Shown one piece after another: positions 34,257-45,440 of a DNA stretch of 64,000 nucleotides (the stretch's first letter is position 1; every line of letters begins with the position of its first letter). The notes under the pieces are model-generated. The model was not told the DNA's origin. It saw nothing but the letters and a program-made list of their open reading frames with translations, and ran no database searches. Origin of the DNA: Breviolum minutum Mf 1.05b.01 (lineage: Eukaryota > Sar > Dinophyceae > Suessiales > Symbiodiniaceae); the NCBI GenBank assembly GCA_000507305.1, contig DF239235.1:193310-257309 (forward strand), given 5' to 3'. Position numbers and translations under genes: made by a program.

Positions 34257-34713
34257 AACGTCGATGAGGGAAACGTTGGAGGATTACAGGAAGCCATGAT
34301 CTGTTGCGACTCGGAAAGGCGTACTCCCCCGAAAATTGAAGCGAGTCAGAAGAGGATTCTTTCCTTTTGGGGCCCGGTCCCTTTTCAGGGGCGAGCTGTT
34401 AAACTTTTGGGGTGTAAGTTTCCAGCTACTGTTGCCAATCCCAAGGCCCAAGGCTTCATGATTTGGGTGACCTTCATGCGAAAAAGAAGTCCGAGTTGTT
34501 TAGGGTAGGGGATTATACTATACAAGTATATAAGGATTATAAACCAGTATAAGGATCCCTCTTAAACAACCAGGATTCAATGGCAAGTATCCTGCCGGTG
34601 TTTTTTTTTTCGTGGCTCTGCTGTGCTTTTGATTTTGTTCCGTATAGATTCGAATCGACGATGTCCAAAACAACGTAAACGCGGAGCGTCCAAAATCGGA
34701 TTTTAAGAGTTGA
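34257..34713 (+). CDS. Unrecognised gene, last three exons (partial), separated by family A and family F introners
   Basis: Exon 34257-34320 (NVDEGNVGGLQEAMICC...) joins C|TT to exon 34419-34504 (SSYCCQSQGPRLHDLGDLHA, then KKKSELFR). That joins in phase 0 to exon 34648-34713 (IRIDDVQNNVNAERPKSDF, then KS and TGA). The first intron is exactly a family A element. The second is a family F element plus an acceptor stretch. Both are GT-AG. The product is polar, with a Cys-rich patch and basic segment. No family is recognised. Confidence 0.55.
34321..34418 (+). mobile_element. Family A introner (A11)
   Basis: GTACTCCCCCGAAAATTGAAG at the left. GGGGCGAGCTGTTAAACTTTT then GGGGTGTAAG at the right. 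It occupies the whole proposed intron. Confidence 0.72.
34505..34647 (+). mobile_element. Family F introner (F4)
   Basis: Starts GTAGGGGATTATACTATAC. Holds AGGATCCCTCTTAAACAACC and CAATGGCAAGTATCC. The acceptor GTTCCGTATAG lies about 60 bases past the conserved core. Confidence 0.65.
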
Positions 34714-37600
34714 TCGTGGGATTTTATATGTAGCCCACTAAGAGTTGTTTTCAGGACTTGGAGCGCGAAGCCTCCGAAAGACAGATCAAATGTTGGTCGA
34801 TGCTCTTCGCACACATGGCAGGCAACCTGGGTTGATCATTTGATGGGGAAACGTTACCAGACCTACATTTTTTATGCCTAAGTTGTATATATCATTTAGG
34901 TTTGTTTATGTATAAATGGCATACCCTAGAGTTGTGTAGCTTCTGTAACACCGATGTCTCTTTTTGAGATACCAGGTAGAAGGTTCCCAGGGTAACATTC
35001 ATGGGGGTTAAGTATAGGGGAAATCTGATGTTCTAAAGGAACGTATTCTCCAAAGAACAACTAATATAAACATGGGACAGCTCAGAGTCCCCAACTTCTG
35101 TGGGGAGGAATCATCTTAGTTCTCGGAATGGTACCTTGCCACTTGCTGGTTGGTGAAGATGTTTTTTCGGTGTTTCTCGGGAAACTGGAGATGTTGGGAG
35201 GTGACTGGTTGATGGATCTTTGGTTTGTGGGTTGCTGACCTTTTTTGGGGGTAAAGTCGCAAAAATTAGGGAATACTGTTGATGGTTCAGAAATCCCAAA
35301 AGACCACCTGGGATGTATAAAAGCATGCAAATAATGGGATAACTTACCAACCTCAGCTGGTGATCGCCGGAATTCTTCCATCAACAGTACCAACATGTCA
35401 TTGAACCCGGTCCCTTGTGATCTATTTCCACACTTCGAAGTGATGTATCAAACTCGGATGCGAAAGCTGAGTTTGGGTTCTTGGAGGTCCCTTGGGTGGT
35501 TGATGAAGCCTTGCACACACAGGATTTTCCCATGTGATGTATGGAATCCATATGTTCCAGTTGCGAATGGAATGATAGGTAAACAGTCCAGTTGACAGTT
35601 GACCATGGCATATATGGAGGACCATTGAACATTACAGATCCATTTTTCAGACTGAAGCCAATGGACGAAAGCTTCCCACATCTCATCATCAAGCCGCGGT
35701 TTTTAATCAACGCAGGTTTTGCCATGATTTCTGCCGGTCGCTGCCTTAAAATTCTATGGAGAAAGGTGAGCTTCAAGAGAGACTTCTTGTGGGCAAAAGT
35801 GTGTGTGGTGTTTTTTTACCACATCACAGATATGATATAGACACAATGTTGATATAAAGATAGACAGACAGGCAGACAGATAGATAAGATATACAGATAA
35901 ATATGGCATCCTTGTGTGAGTGCAGGATCCAAGCAATTATTCATGAAGATGCGCATGTTTAACATTTGGGATTCCGATGCATTGCCTGATTTTTTGTTGA
36001 GAAGTAGGGAATCAAGGAAACGTTTTGATATGCAGCAAGACGCATCCGGGATGACTCAGAGATAGAACACGAGCCAAATTATAATGAAACATCTAGTGAC
36101 AAGCAACCTGCAAACGATGGCTGAGTCACACTCGTAAGTTGCGCACAAATTCCAAAAGGTGCACATGGAATGCAAACATGTCCAGACTTTGAAAAAGAGA
36201 ATTTTCAAAATCAATCTTGTTGATATTTCCATGCCTAGTGTATGGTATGGTATTACCTCTGACCCCAGTGTTACTACGGTATATCTTTACCAAAGATCTT
36301 CCCGACTCAGATGAGTTAGGAGTTCTCACCAACCAGTTTTCTCCGGAAAAAAAAAACAAAAAAACAATGTGCCACCAGTTGTTGCCGAAAATGTCTCCCC
36401 TCAACCTGGGTGGAAACCTCCCCAGGTGGAGATTTACAGCATTCCGAAGTCTTTGTTGAACATTGGTTCATGAGCACCTTGGCTCCGAGAGGTGGGTTTT
36501 TGCAACCTGGTTTTTTTGGCTTGCCGGAAAAATTTTCGTCAAAAAAACAGAGAAATTTCATGCAGGTTTTTTCCTAAGGATGTGTTGATTTTGGTTGGTT
36601 ATTAACCAACATTTAGCAAAATAGCAATTGATTTTTGTGTTTTGGAAAAGTTATTTGAAGCACTTTATTCATTTTTAGTGTGAAACCATTTGCATTTTTG
36701 TGCCGGTGGTGCAGCTTGGGACATTGGCCACTTGCTCAAAAGTGGCGGTCCAAAAGGGTGAAGCAAAATCACCTCAGAAATTGCTCATGTAGCTATTGAT
36801 CCCTTTGATCATCACTGGATGTTTGATGAACATTTGGACAGTTTTCACTGGGTTTAGTGGGTCATCATTGAATCTCTTGGTTGATCATGGGTCGACCGAC
36901 AGCTCTCAGGTTTGGTTTCAGTGGCCAGAGCCTTAGATGAGATTTGTGATGAAGATCTAAAGGGAGACCTATTATGGGTATGTAGATGGATGGATATGTC
37001 CAGATATAAATGTGGATGGTGATATAACATATATTATATAGATATGGAATATGATATGAATTACGGATGTATCAAATTGTGACATCATTTCCAGATCTGT
37101 TTTTGAGGCCGCGAACGTGGTCTTTTTGCTGCTGATTTTCTGTCCGAAACCCTCAGTTGACAAGGGATCTGAGGCAACTTGAAGCAAAAAGTAGGAGGAT
37201 GTTCCTTTGTGCTGAGCCGAGTTTCCAATTATCAACATTTGGAAGGACCATATACTGTATACCACCATGTTCGCCCACCCAGAAAACGAGAAGGAAGAAA
37301 AAAAATAACCAGGGTAGGAAGCATATGCACCGTGGGATGAGAATTTCTTTTTCGTATGGTGATGCATGGGTGATGCGGATGGCAGGCATGTAAATACGTA
37401 CGTATGCAGTGCACCATGTATGAAGCTGTATCAGTATAGACTTAATGTATATATATGCACATTTTTTTAATATGAGAAATCGACAATGACCACAGGCATC
37501 CCTGACCACCCCATATCAACAAAAATTCACAAATTGTTGGTTGGGTCAATTTTGGAGGGGAGTATAATTATATGTTAAGTCAAATTCCTAGGATTTTTAG
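34714..37600. other. Mostly unassigned, one family B element
   Basis: Overlapping open frames on both strands at 35381-35840 have no motif. Exon-like pieces at about 36912-36977 (reads VSVARALDEICDEDLKGDLL before a GTATGT donor) and about 37109-37157 (reads AANVVFLLLIFCPKPS) could precede the acidic exon at 37601 in phase 0. Confidence 0.35.
35278..35387 (+). mobile_element. Family B introner (B5)
   Basis: GTTGATGGTTCAGAAATCCC at the left, CCGGAATTCTTCCATCAACAG at the right. Flanking frames SQKLGNT | YQHVIEPGPL-stop join in phase 0. Confidence 0.7.
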
Positions 37601-37750
37601 GATCCCGGCTTCTCTCAGATCCCACCTTCGCAGCTGGAAATCCGCCAAGGGATTTCTGCCAAGCTGCGGCCACGGCCCGACGAGTCCGACGACTCGGATG
37701 ACAACAATGCACCGGTGGGGGACCTCGGGGATGGGGATGAACGGAGTTGA
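37601..37750 (+). CDS. Acidic C-terminal exon, product unknown
   Basis: After GGATTTTTAG the frame runs 49 codons to TGA. It reads DPGFSQIPPSQLEIRQGI and then RPRPDESDDSDDNNAP with an Asp/Gly-rich end. The composition is typical of a disordered acidic tail. Candidate upstream exons near 36912 and 37109 fit in phase 0 and would add a hydrophobic segment. A longer open frame overlaps it but has a poorer composition here. Confidence 0.5.
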   Translation, partial: DPGFSQIPPSQLEIRQGISAKLRPRPDESDDSDDNNAPVGDLGDGDERS

Positions 37751-37936
37751 GGGGGACGCAGCACGAAGGATGGAAGATACCCAGCAAATTCAACTTTTAA
37801 CACAATATCCAGTTTCAAAAAAAAAACAAGGTTTTGGATGTGGCCATTTTCATTTCCACACCCCGCGAAAAAAAAATACCAGGGACATTTTTTTTGGTCG
37901 GAGTTTTGTTGTGATCTCTTCACATTTTTTCCGAAG

Positions 37937-38359
37937 GTGGGACGACGAAATTGGGGGACATGGATGGGCCATGCTCTTACTCCATCACCGTGTTGAAGGG
38001 GTAGGTGTTATGAGTTGGGGGAAATTGAAACCATTGGTAGTGATGATTTGCCCACTCTTATTTGGCAAGAACACCTCCAGGTATGAATTCCAAAACCCAT
38101 GGAAGTTGGAATCTCAACACAAACGTGAAACAACAACATTGTATAGCAACAACAACATAGGCCATATTTTTTGGACCAAGTCTTGCTACATTTTTGCCCT
38201 CTGGAAAAAAGCACCCAAAAAGATGACTATAGGTGGTAGCAACTCAAATATTCTTTAGGAATTTTCACCCCGAAAATTTGGGGTTTCATGATCCAATTTG
38301 ACTTACGCATATTTTTCAGATGGGTGGGATAAAACCGCCACCTAGATGAAGGTCCGTAG
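37937..38359 (+). CDS. Unrecognised gene, last exons across a family C introner
   Basis: Exon 37937-38232 begins after TTTTTTCCGAAG and contains DDEIGGHGWAMLLLHHRVEG and SCYIFALWKKAPKKMTI. The family C element follows. Removal joins G|AT (Asp) and gives EGP then TAG at 38357. The frame belongs to a 228-codon open run whose left half is probably not translated in this frame, since the acidic exon at 37601 uses another. Confidence 0.45.
38233..38345 (+). mobile_element. Family C introner (C4)
   Basis: GTGGTAGCAACTCAAATATTC at the left, AAAACCGCCACCTAG at the right, with CACCCCGAAAATTTGGGGTTTC inside. Nearly the same body as the copy at 46133. Confidence 0.75.
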
Positions 38360-39013
38360 GATGTTGATGTTACCCTCTTGGGGGCCTAATATAGGCTGAG
38401 CAACTTGGTGGGTTGAGTTGCAACTGGCAACTTGGAGAATTGGTAGCGCTGTTTGACCGACAAAAAATAGCGATGGATGTTTTTTTCCACCATGTGTACA
38501 TAGGTCATATCCATAGGATAATCATCCTTAATATACACCCCTTGGGATGGTTAGTTATATGGATATAACGTGATATATAGATAATTGGCATACACACATT
38601 CCCCCCACAACTGTGCATGGCGGATGTTGTCAGATTGAACTGTGGAATGAGCATGCCATAGAAGCAGAGGACTGCCAGTCGAAGGGTGGTTGGTAAAGGG
38701 GTTCGTTTCGCTTGGGAATGTGCAGCTGGACACAAGGTTTTGATGGTTTCTGTTGCAAGAAGTATGTAGGCTATAATTATATCTGAAAGCTCCGAAACCA
38801 GCCGCAGTTGCCTAAAATTGTGGTACACCATGTCTTCCAGGTAGCTATAATTATCTATAAGTTTATAACCATCATGAGATTTCACGATTGGTTATCATTT
38901 AGCCGCAATGATTATTGCTTGATGTTAAGTATATCAGATCCCCATAAGAAATGTTATGATGTGATGTGAATTCTCATGTTGTTCTTGTGTCTTTCTGGTG
39001 ATTTTCCCTAAGA

Positions 39014-39470
39014 ATGGCCAAACTATTCCATACCTCTGAAGTTGTGGTATCAATATGCAGGTCAGTCAACGTGACCATTTGGATTCCCTCGGGATTTTTT
39101 TCCCCGCTTTTTTTCCTTTTCTCGGAAAACCTTCATCATCAGCAGACAGGGAGGATGTTTTACATTTTTCCGAGAACACTCCATCTACGTGGTGGTTTCA
39201 CATACATTTTTATTTTCACCCTTACCTGTGGAAGAATGCTTCAGATGGGTTGAACCCACCAACTAGGCATGCATTTTTGTCGAACCAACTAGGATGAATG
39301 TTTGTGGCAGTGGTTTTTTTGTTGAACCAAACATCCTCCAGGATGAGCTCTTTTGTTTGGCCATTTCTTTTCTGCTGGTGCAGGCCAAGTGGGCAATTTA
39401 TGGGATGGAGAAGCAACATCTGTTATGGATTGATACACGCACGTTTAAGGATGGACAAACTGCCTTCTAA
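39014..39470 (+). CDS. Complete three-exon gene model, about 98 aa, product unknown
   Basis: ATG 39014. Exons 39014-39060 (MAKLFHTSEVVVSIC), 39143-39188 (RQGGCFTFFREHSIY) and 39267-39470 (TAA). Intron 1 is an 82-base GT-AG intron with a long pyrimidine tract and the split codon AG|C. Intron 2 is a 78-base family C introner, phase 0. Exon 3 runs 67 codons: ACIFVEPTRMNVCGSGFFVE and later AKWAIYGMEKQHLLWID. A repeated FVEPT/FVEPN pair and a hydrophobic segment (LFCLAISFLLVQ) are visible. I recognise no family. Exons further upstream cannot be excluded. Confidence 0.58.
39189..39266 (+). mobile_element. Family C introner (C5), short copy
   Basis: GTGGTGGTTTCACATACATTT at the left, GGTTGAACCCACCAACTAG at the right. 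At 78 bases it is the smallest intact copy, missing part of the internal block. Confidence 0.8.
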
Positions 39471-39576
39471 ATCTAAATTCTAAGTTCTGTGAGGGGGTTT
39501 GGGGTGGGGTTGAAATTATGTTTTGATGGTTAAAATGATGATATGAAAAAAACACCTTTTTATGCTGACACAATAT

Positions 39577-39720
39577 GATGAACACATGGAGATGATGGAT
39601 GATAAGATGATGGATAATGTGATGGTGAACATGATGGATGCATGAAATGGAGATGACGAATGATGATATGATGGATGATGAGACGGTGAAGATGAATGAT
39701 GAGATGGTGATGAAAAAAGG
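39577..39720. repeat. GATG-rich minisatellite-like tract
   Basis: Imperfect reiterations of GATGATGGATGATGAGATG-type units. Confidence 0.7.
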
Positions 39721-39964
39721 ATACGTTGATATGATGGGGCAATTTGCCCATATGAACCCGTCCTAAATCACCAAACTACTATTATTGCAATACATGTATC
39801 AAGGGCTTATATTTAGATACATAATTAACTGTTACATCATATAGTCGTAGTAGTCGAGGGATTATATATTAGTCATATATAGCTTGGCATATTTTGTGGA
39901 GTTCTTGCATGTTGCACCTTTCAGTGCCCCTGCACAGGCCTTGCGATTCCAGGTCACTGGCATC

Positions 39965-42036
39965 ATGCCAACCAAGTACCACTGGCCTGTTGCGTGTAGG
40001 GTCAGATCTGAAGCAACCCATTTTACCTTGGTGATCAGAAAACTAAAAAAAAAGGTTGGAATTTATATTTGAATATCCTTCGAACAAAATATCTCAAACA
40101 TGTGTTTTTCTAACATTTCAGTTATGGATTGGAAATTTGGAAACCAGGTTTTGCCTGAACAAAAATTCGGTGGACTTTAGCCAGGACTGGATTGGAACCC
40201 GGCAAGGCGTATACCGGCGTCAGTGGGAGTTTCAGGGACCCCCAGTTATGGGACCTTCCCATACTATTCCCATACCATTTCCCTAAGAATCCCTTTAGAA
40301 TACTGTTGCTGATAGGAGAAATCCGGTGATCACCAGTTGAGGTTGGTAGTTTATCCAATTGTTTACAGGGTTTTGTACATCCCAAGTGGTGCAGTAAATT
40401 TTCTTCCATCAGCAGTATGTTGAATGTATACGGTATACATGAATATGTAGGTATATGTCCACACCCAAAAATTGATGAATGCTTTGCGAAAAAGTGATGG
40501 CTCGGAAAATGTATGTATCTCCGGCTTGAAATATGTATGGTTAATTTCTCGTCATGATAAATGTAGTCAAGTCTATTTACCGATGCATTCGACACATTTG
40601 GGTCTTGATATCCAGTAGAATTGATGTTTTTTGAGTAGAGTACGAGAGGCTGATTTCAACAGAATCTTTTGACAAACTCATCGTCAGAGCGACCTCACCC
40701 AACGCCCGTACCACAGGAAGGGAAAACCTCCCAGCCAGAAAGGGTCTGAATAGCAGATGCAGGGAATTGTTCGAATCCAATCGACCAGATTTCCATGATT
40801 TCTATGCAACTGATGTAAGCGTTAATTAAACAGCCTCTTTGAAGTTTCTCGTCAAACCTCCCTGACACTGAGAAACCGCTGTTTTTTTCCTCGTGCTTTT
40901 GAACACAATTGTTCTCTTCTCACCTTGAGCTTTTCTGTTTATAATTGCCTTCAAAAAGGGTACCTACGAATCTGTTCCCACAATCATTTGTTTAGACAAG
41001 TAAATATACCCAAGATCAGTTGATACAAATAAGAGATCTTTTACAAATAAATCTAAGATCCCAATCTAAAAGATCATCATTGAAAAAAAACAACCTCTCC
41101 CCTTCAAGTCTTCATGATCTTTCACCACCAAACAACAAAAACATTGGTGATTCGTCCTGTCCAGAACTTTGGCGCGCGGGAAATCTGGACCATCTATGCG
41201 GAAGCTGTACTTTTCGCTGCATCTCGGCGTCAGGTTGGTGTAAAGTGGTTGGATGGATGGTGGGTGTGACCCTGCTGGAAATAAGTGGGAAGATGGAGGG
41301 AGAAACAACCATTTTAGTGTAATGATGAAGTTCAGCCAGCAGTCGACGACAAAAACAATGGCTTGGATATGTTTTGAGCATATGAAAAGATTGAACAAGA
41401 TCTTTTTAGACAATACGTTTTGGATGACAAGTCTTTTTTTTAAAACTGATATCAATTTCTATGGTTAAACCAACAATTTGGTGATATCACAGTCACATCA
41501 TAGCCTGGCTAAAGGTACCATCCCCCACCGAAATAAGGATAGAAAAACGCCGGCCTTAAGGGAAACCCCAAGGGTTCACAAGGTTGACGGTGGTGACTCT
41601 TAGGTGGCCACGGTGGCAGTGGTCTTGTTGGGGAAGACAGGACGTTTGGCAGATCTCACGCGAGGCGAAGGAAACGAAACTGTTGCTTTCAGCAGGTACG
41701 ATTGCTTTTGAGTAAGACATCACGTTTCTTATTTCTCTCATGTTTTTTTGTTATGGATGGGTTGAAACCACTTCGACTTCTGCATAATTTTGTCCTGTGA
41801 CTGTAACATCCGTTGCCTATATTACACCATGAACACCCAACACCTATTGGTAAAGGTCAACAAACAATTCTTCAATTTTTTTGGCTGATTTTTTCCATTC
41901 AAAAGAAGGTACCTTGTCAATGTCCTTTGCTTGGTGCCTCTTGTTTGCCTCGCGCTGGATGTTTGAGTATGGCTTCTCAGAGATTTTCAAAAACGGAAGT
42001 GGTTTCCTGGAGAATTATTTGGCAGCTGAAATGTAG
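39965..42036 (+). CDS. Complete six-exon gene model, about 205 aa, product unknown
   Basis: ATG 39965, preceded by a CAG acceptor at 39952. Exons end or start at 40030, 40122-40244, 40641-40814, 41165-41233, 41641-41695 and 41906-42036 (TAG), and all phases match (0,0,0,0,1). All introns are GT-AG. Pieces read MPTKYHWPVACRVRSEATHF, LETRFCLNKNSVDFSQDW, RCRELFESNRPDFHDFYATD, REIWTIYAEAVLFAASRRQ, ISREAKETKLLLSAEG and AWCLLFASRWMFEYGFSEIF. The C-terminal half alternates hydrophobic and aromatic residues and could be membrane associated. No family is recognised. Intron 2 (40245-40640) contains a family B element; a half family C TIR lies in the last intron near 41756. Confidence 0.6.
40305..40415 (+). 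mobile_element. Family B element (B6) inside a larger intron
   Basis: GTTGCTGATAGGAGAAATCCG at the left, TTTTCTTCCATCAGCAG at the right, with CACCAGTTGAGGTTGGTAG inside. Confidence 0.7.
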
Positions 42037-42672
42037 TAGCAAAGAGGGCAGGGGACTCAGGGGAGGTTAGATAATTTCAGAACCGGTAGAGAAATTCATG
42101 TAACAATAGCGCTTACACAAAAAAATAATGGCAATACATCCCATGAATGTAAATGAACATTGTTTCTAGATCGTAGATGTAAACGGGCATCCAGGCATGC
42201 AAGATGTGTATATGCAAAGGTTCAACAGCACTTTGCTTGTCATTGACCAAATTGGGATTCATGGCGTTGTTTTAAAGATATGTTACAATCTGTTTCAACT
42301 TTCAACATGTCCCCGGTTTTTTGTTGAGACCAAATCCTGTTCCAAAACCCACACGGTTCACGACCCATGTCGTTACAATGCTGCAGGTCATGGCCATTGC
42401 TGGTGCGTTTGAATATCTCACCTTTTAGCATTGAAGGTACCAAAACGGAAAAATGGAGAAAAAGGTGGGGGATTTAGTGGGAATGGATGGAGGGCCTACT
42501 AAGTTATGATGAGTATATGTACATATATATATACAATTATATATTATCTATACAAAGGAGGAACTATATTTTTTTTGATTTCCAACTTCCAACTAAGTTG
42601 ATCCATGACAAAAGATGGGTTCCTCATTCGGCAGATAGGATTTTTTCCGTGAATTCTGCAACTTTGATTTCA

Positions 42673-42770
42673 TACCCATAGGATCCATTCATGGTATATT
42701 TACCTACATTTACCATAAAGATAAACTAAATGTAGGAAAATATACCATACATGGATCCTGTGGGATAAGT
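42673..42770. repeat. Family D foldback repeat (D4)
   Basis: CCCATAGGATCCATTCATGG pairs with CCATACATGGATCCTGTGGG. The inner arms TATATTTACCTACATTTA and TAAATGTAGGAAAATATA also pair. Confidence 0.8.
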
Positions 42771-43068
42771 AAACCACCAACCAAAACTGCTCAGTAGACA
42801 TGGCTTGTTGTGGGGACATGATCTAAGCCAAGCTTACCTCCTTTGTTTTTTTTTCGCTGCTCAAAAACTTACTGCATCGAATCTTTTTTGAAGTACATCA
42901 AATCAAATAAAAGGTTTAAACATTCTATGAAACCATCCAGTATCCCAGAAAACTATAACTCAGCAAGTTTCCCCCCCCCCACCCAACGAACTGGGATGTG
43001 TTTTTTTTGAAAAAGGAAGTTCCTGTTTCCACAACAAAGAACGTGTGTGTGTACTCCAGTTCCACACT

Positions 43069-43176
43069 GTTGATGGTTCAGATCAGAAATCCGGCTAACC
43101 ACCTGGGATGTTAAAAACCCAATGAATACTGGGATGTTACATCAACTGGTGATCGCCAGATTTCTTTCATCAACAG
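43069..43176 (+). mobile_element. Family B introner (B7)
   Basis: GTTGATGGTTCAGATCAGAAATCC at the left (arm quoted loosely), CAGATTTCTTTCATCAACAG at the right. Flanking frame EVPVSTTKNVCVYSSST | LITKIYV continues across it to TAA near 43229. Confidence 0.65.
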
Positions 43177-43251
43177 TATCACAAAGATATACGTACATGT
43201 ATCATCAAACATTCCAATCCCAAGGGTTTAAACACCATCCACAAATACAAC

Positions 43252-43269
43252 ACCCTAAACCCTAAACCC
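43252..43269. repeat. Interstitial telomere-like CCCTAAA repeats
   Basis: ACCCTAAACCCTAAACCC is two and a half units of the TTTAGGG-type telomere motif used by plants and dinoflagellates. It abuts a solitary family B right end (CATCAACAG). Confidence 0.75.
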
Positions 43270-44049
43270 ATCAACAGTACCCAGATGCTCCATGCATGGA
43301 ATATTGTGAATATTTCCCTACATACATGGAGCATATGGGGTATGTTTTTTCTTCAACCACTCCAATCGACTCAATCGATGTTGCCAGGTCGATTGGTCTT
43401 ATCGTTGTTCCTCTCCGCCTTCGCATGTGACCTGTTCGTTGAAACCTTTTTGGGATCCTCGGGGAGCGCGGTGAACCGTGGTGATTTTTCGGATAAGACC
43501 ACCGTTGAAATGTGACATTTTGGGATGTCCCCCAAAAATGGATGTCCACCTTGGTTAAAATGTATATCTCCGGCTTCAAAGACGGCTATTTTTAGGGTAT
43601 CCATCTTAAAATTTGGGGGAGTATGTTCTTTTTGTTTCTGCATGTGGGTTTTGACGTTGAATTTCTGTTGTCGTTTTTGGCATCATCCAGGCTCTGTGAT
43701 CATAGTCTTGGATCAGATCGAGGAGGGGGTGACAGGAACACAAACACGTATCGTCGTTTCAATTTGGAGTTGAAATCGTTGAAATGGTTGTTTGATTGAA
43801 GTCTTTGTAATGGTTGACATGTTGTGTTGGAACACCCGTAAGTGACATTTGTTTCAGTGCATGGAACAAAAAAAAGGTTTGAGACTTGAAATGTTTTTTC
43901 TTTGAACACAATGACCACGTGGTAACTCTGTTGTGGCTTTTCTAGGCCTGTTTCACTCCTACCCTCGGGGGTCAACTAACTTGGCTAGCTGGAAAAATCA
44001 CCAAACATCTTTTCTTGGAATTTTCTACCATGAACATTAGGGGAAAATC

Positions 44050-44233
44050 ATGCTTCTGGAAAATCAGTGGGTGGATGACTTGACCTATGTTCATCTAGGT
44101 GGTGGTTTCAAATATGTTTTATTTTCACCTCTACCTGGGGAAGATTCCCATTTTGACTGATATTTTTCAGATGGGTTGAAACCACCAACTAGTCATTGAT
44201 CCTGGAGCGTATATAGGTCGAATCAGTGGCTAG
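44050..44233 (+). CDS. Short two-exon gene or gene 3' end across a family C introner
   Basis: ATG 44050 (nine bases after an ATTAG|G acceptor) opens MLLENQWVDDLTYVHL. The family C element starts at 44099; exact removal joins G|TC (Val) and gives IDPGAYIGRISG then TAG at 44231. The product would be only 29 residues from this ATG, so more probably these are the last exons of a longer gene. Confidence 0.45.
44099..44192 (+). mobile_element. Family C introner (C7)
   Basis: GTGGTGGTTTCAAATATG at the left, GGTTGAAACCACCAACTAG at the right; near-identical to C2. Confidence 0.82.
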
Positions 44234-44239
44234 AAACCA

Positions 44240-45440
44240 CCTTTGACTGCTACGTCAGGATGCCGCGACGGGCGATGATCGACGGGTGACTCATAAGATT
44301 GTTCGGGTTTCTCAGGTTTCACTGGCACAAAAAAGGAGGTTTGTTGTGTACAAGCAAAGGAGTGAAGGATATCCGCCCTATGGGCAGGATATTTTGGTAA
44401 TACTGTATGTACATCATATATATATATATATTTGCAATTATGATATGTTTAGAATTTTGTTGAATACACAATTCATGGGTTCATGTTGGAATTTTTGAGG
44501 ATATACGTCAATTTATACACTATTATATAACCATCCACTTGAACTGATTTTTTTGTACGAGGTGACTGATGCTGATCGCCTGTTGGGCGTTATTTTGTGT
44601 AGCAACCTGGTAGATGCATATTATACCTAGGACTCATGCGCGGGTCAAAGGCTGCAACAAAGTCTAGAAATGGAGCGGCTTGTGCACAGATCATACTTAT
44701 TGAAATATATTGAAATGGACAAACACCATACTTCTATTCATGCGTTCTTTTTTTTTGATTTGATTCTTTTCGCAACTTTTGCCAATCAAAATGGGATGAT
44801 TTTCCTAAATAAATTGAGCTAACCCAGCTAGAATTTATGTTTTGGTTGAAGGAGTTGAGAGGGCAACCCCAGTGCTGCTTCCGGTTGGGGAAATTGGAGC
44901 ATACCGCGATTTACACTGGGTCACTGGGTGAAAAAGACGTATAGAAATACCGTAATGGCTAGTTTTGAATGATCAGTTCTGAGCTGTTTGGTGGAGAAGC
45001 TTTTTGCCCTTAAGGTAAAATGGCATAAAGACATCACATATCTGGCAGACAACAGACACCTCTTGAATTTCCCTCAACTGGAGTCCCACAAGACGACTGC
45101 TTTTAGGTCAAAAACATTGTGACAGGCGTGGGAGTTTGGGGGGTGGGGACAACCTCACTGTCGGAAGTTTAGAAGCAATGCCTCATGTGTTTCAATAAGA
45201 TGACTTGTCGAGCAAAGATGGTTTCAGAGTGCCCCAACTATTGCTCCGGGTATGTTGTTTACATCTGGTGATCTGGCCACTTGTGTGAATATCCTAATTT
45301 TGAAGCATTTATGACTGGCTAGGAGGATTGGTTGAGATGTCTAGAATGGTCTCTCAAAAGATGCAAGGACTTGTTTGGAATGGGGCCATAACGCCATACC
45401 AATCACATTTGACATGCACCTTGGCTGTTTTTGAAAACAG
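44240..45440. other. No assignable gene
   Basis: TA-rich tract at about 44415-44432; otherwise only short frames. Confidence 0.45.

Larger units (their letters stand above)
42037..44040. other. No assigned gene; repeats
   Basis: Family D copy at 42673-42770 and family B copy at 43069-43176. A telomere-like CCCTAAA run lies at 43252-43269. Frames on both strands at 43271-43643 overlap and none is preferred. Confidence 0.4.

Noticed and set aside
37572-38258. 228-codon single open frame as one gene
   Set aside because: Its left half overlaps a better acidic exon in another frame, and it contains low-complexity Lys runs. Only the right half (from 37937) continues in frame across the family C introner.
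41750-41775. Half family C inverted repeat (GGGTTGAAACCAC)
   Set aside because: No partner arm nearby; a remnant inside the last intron of the 39965 gene.
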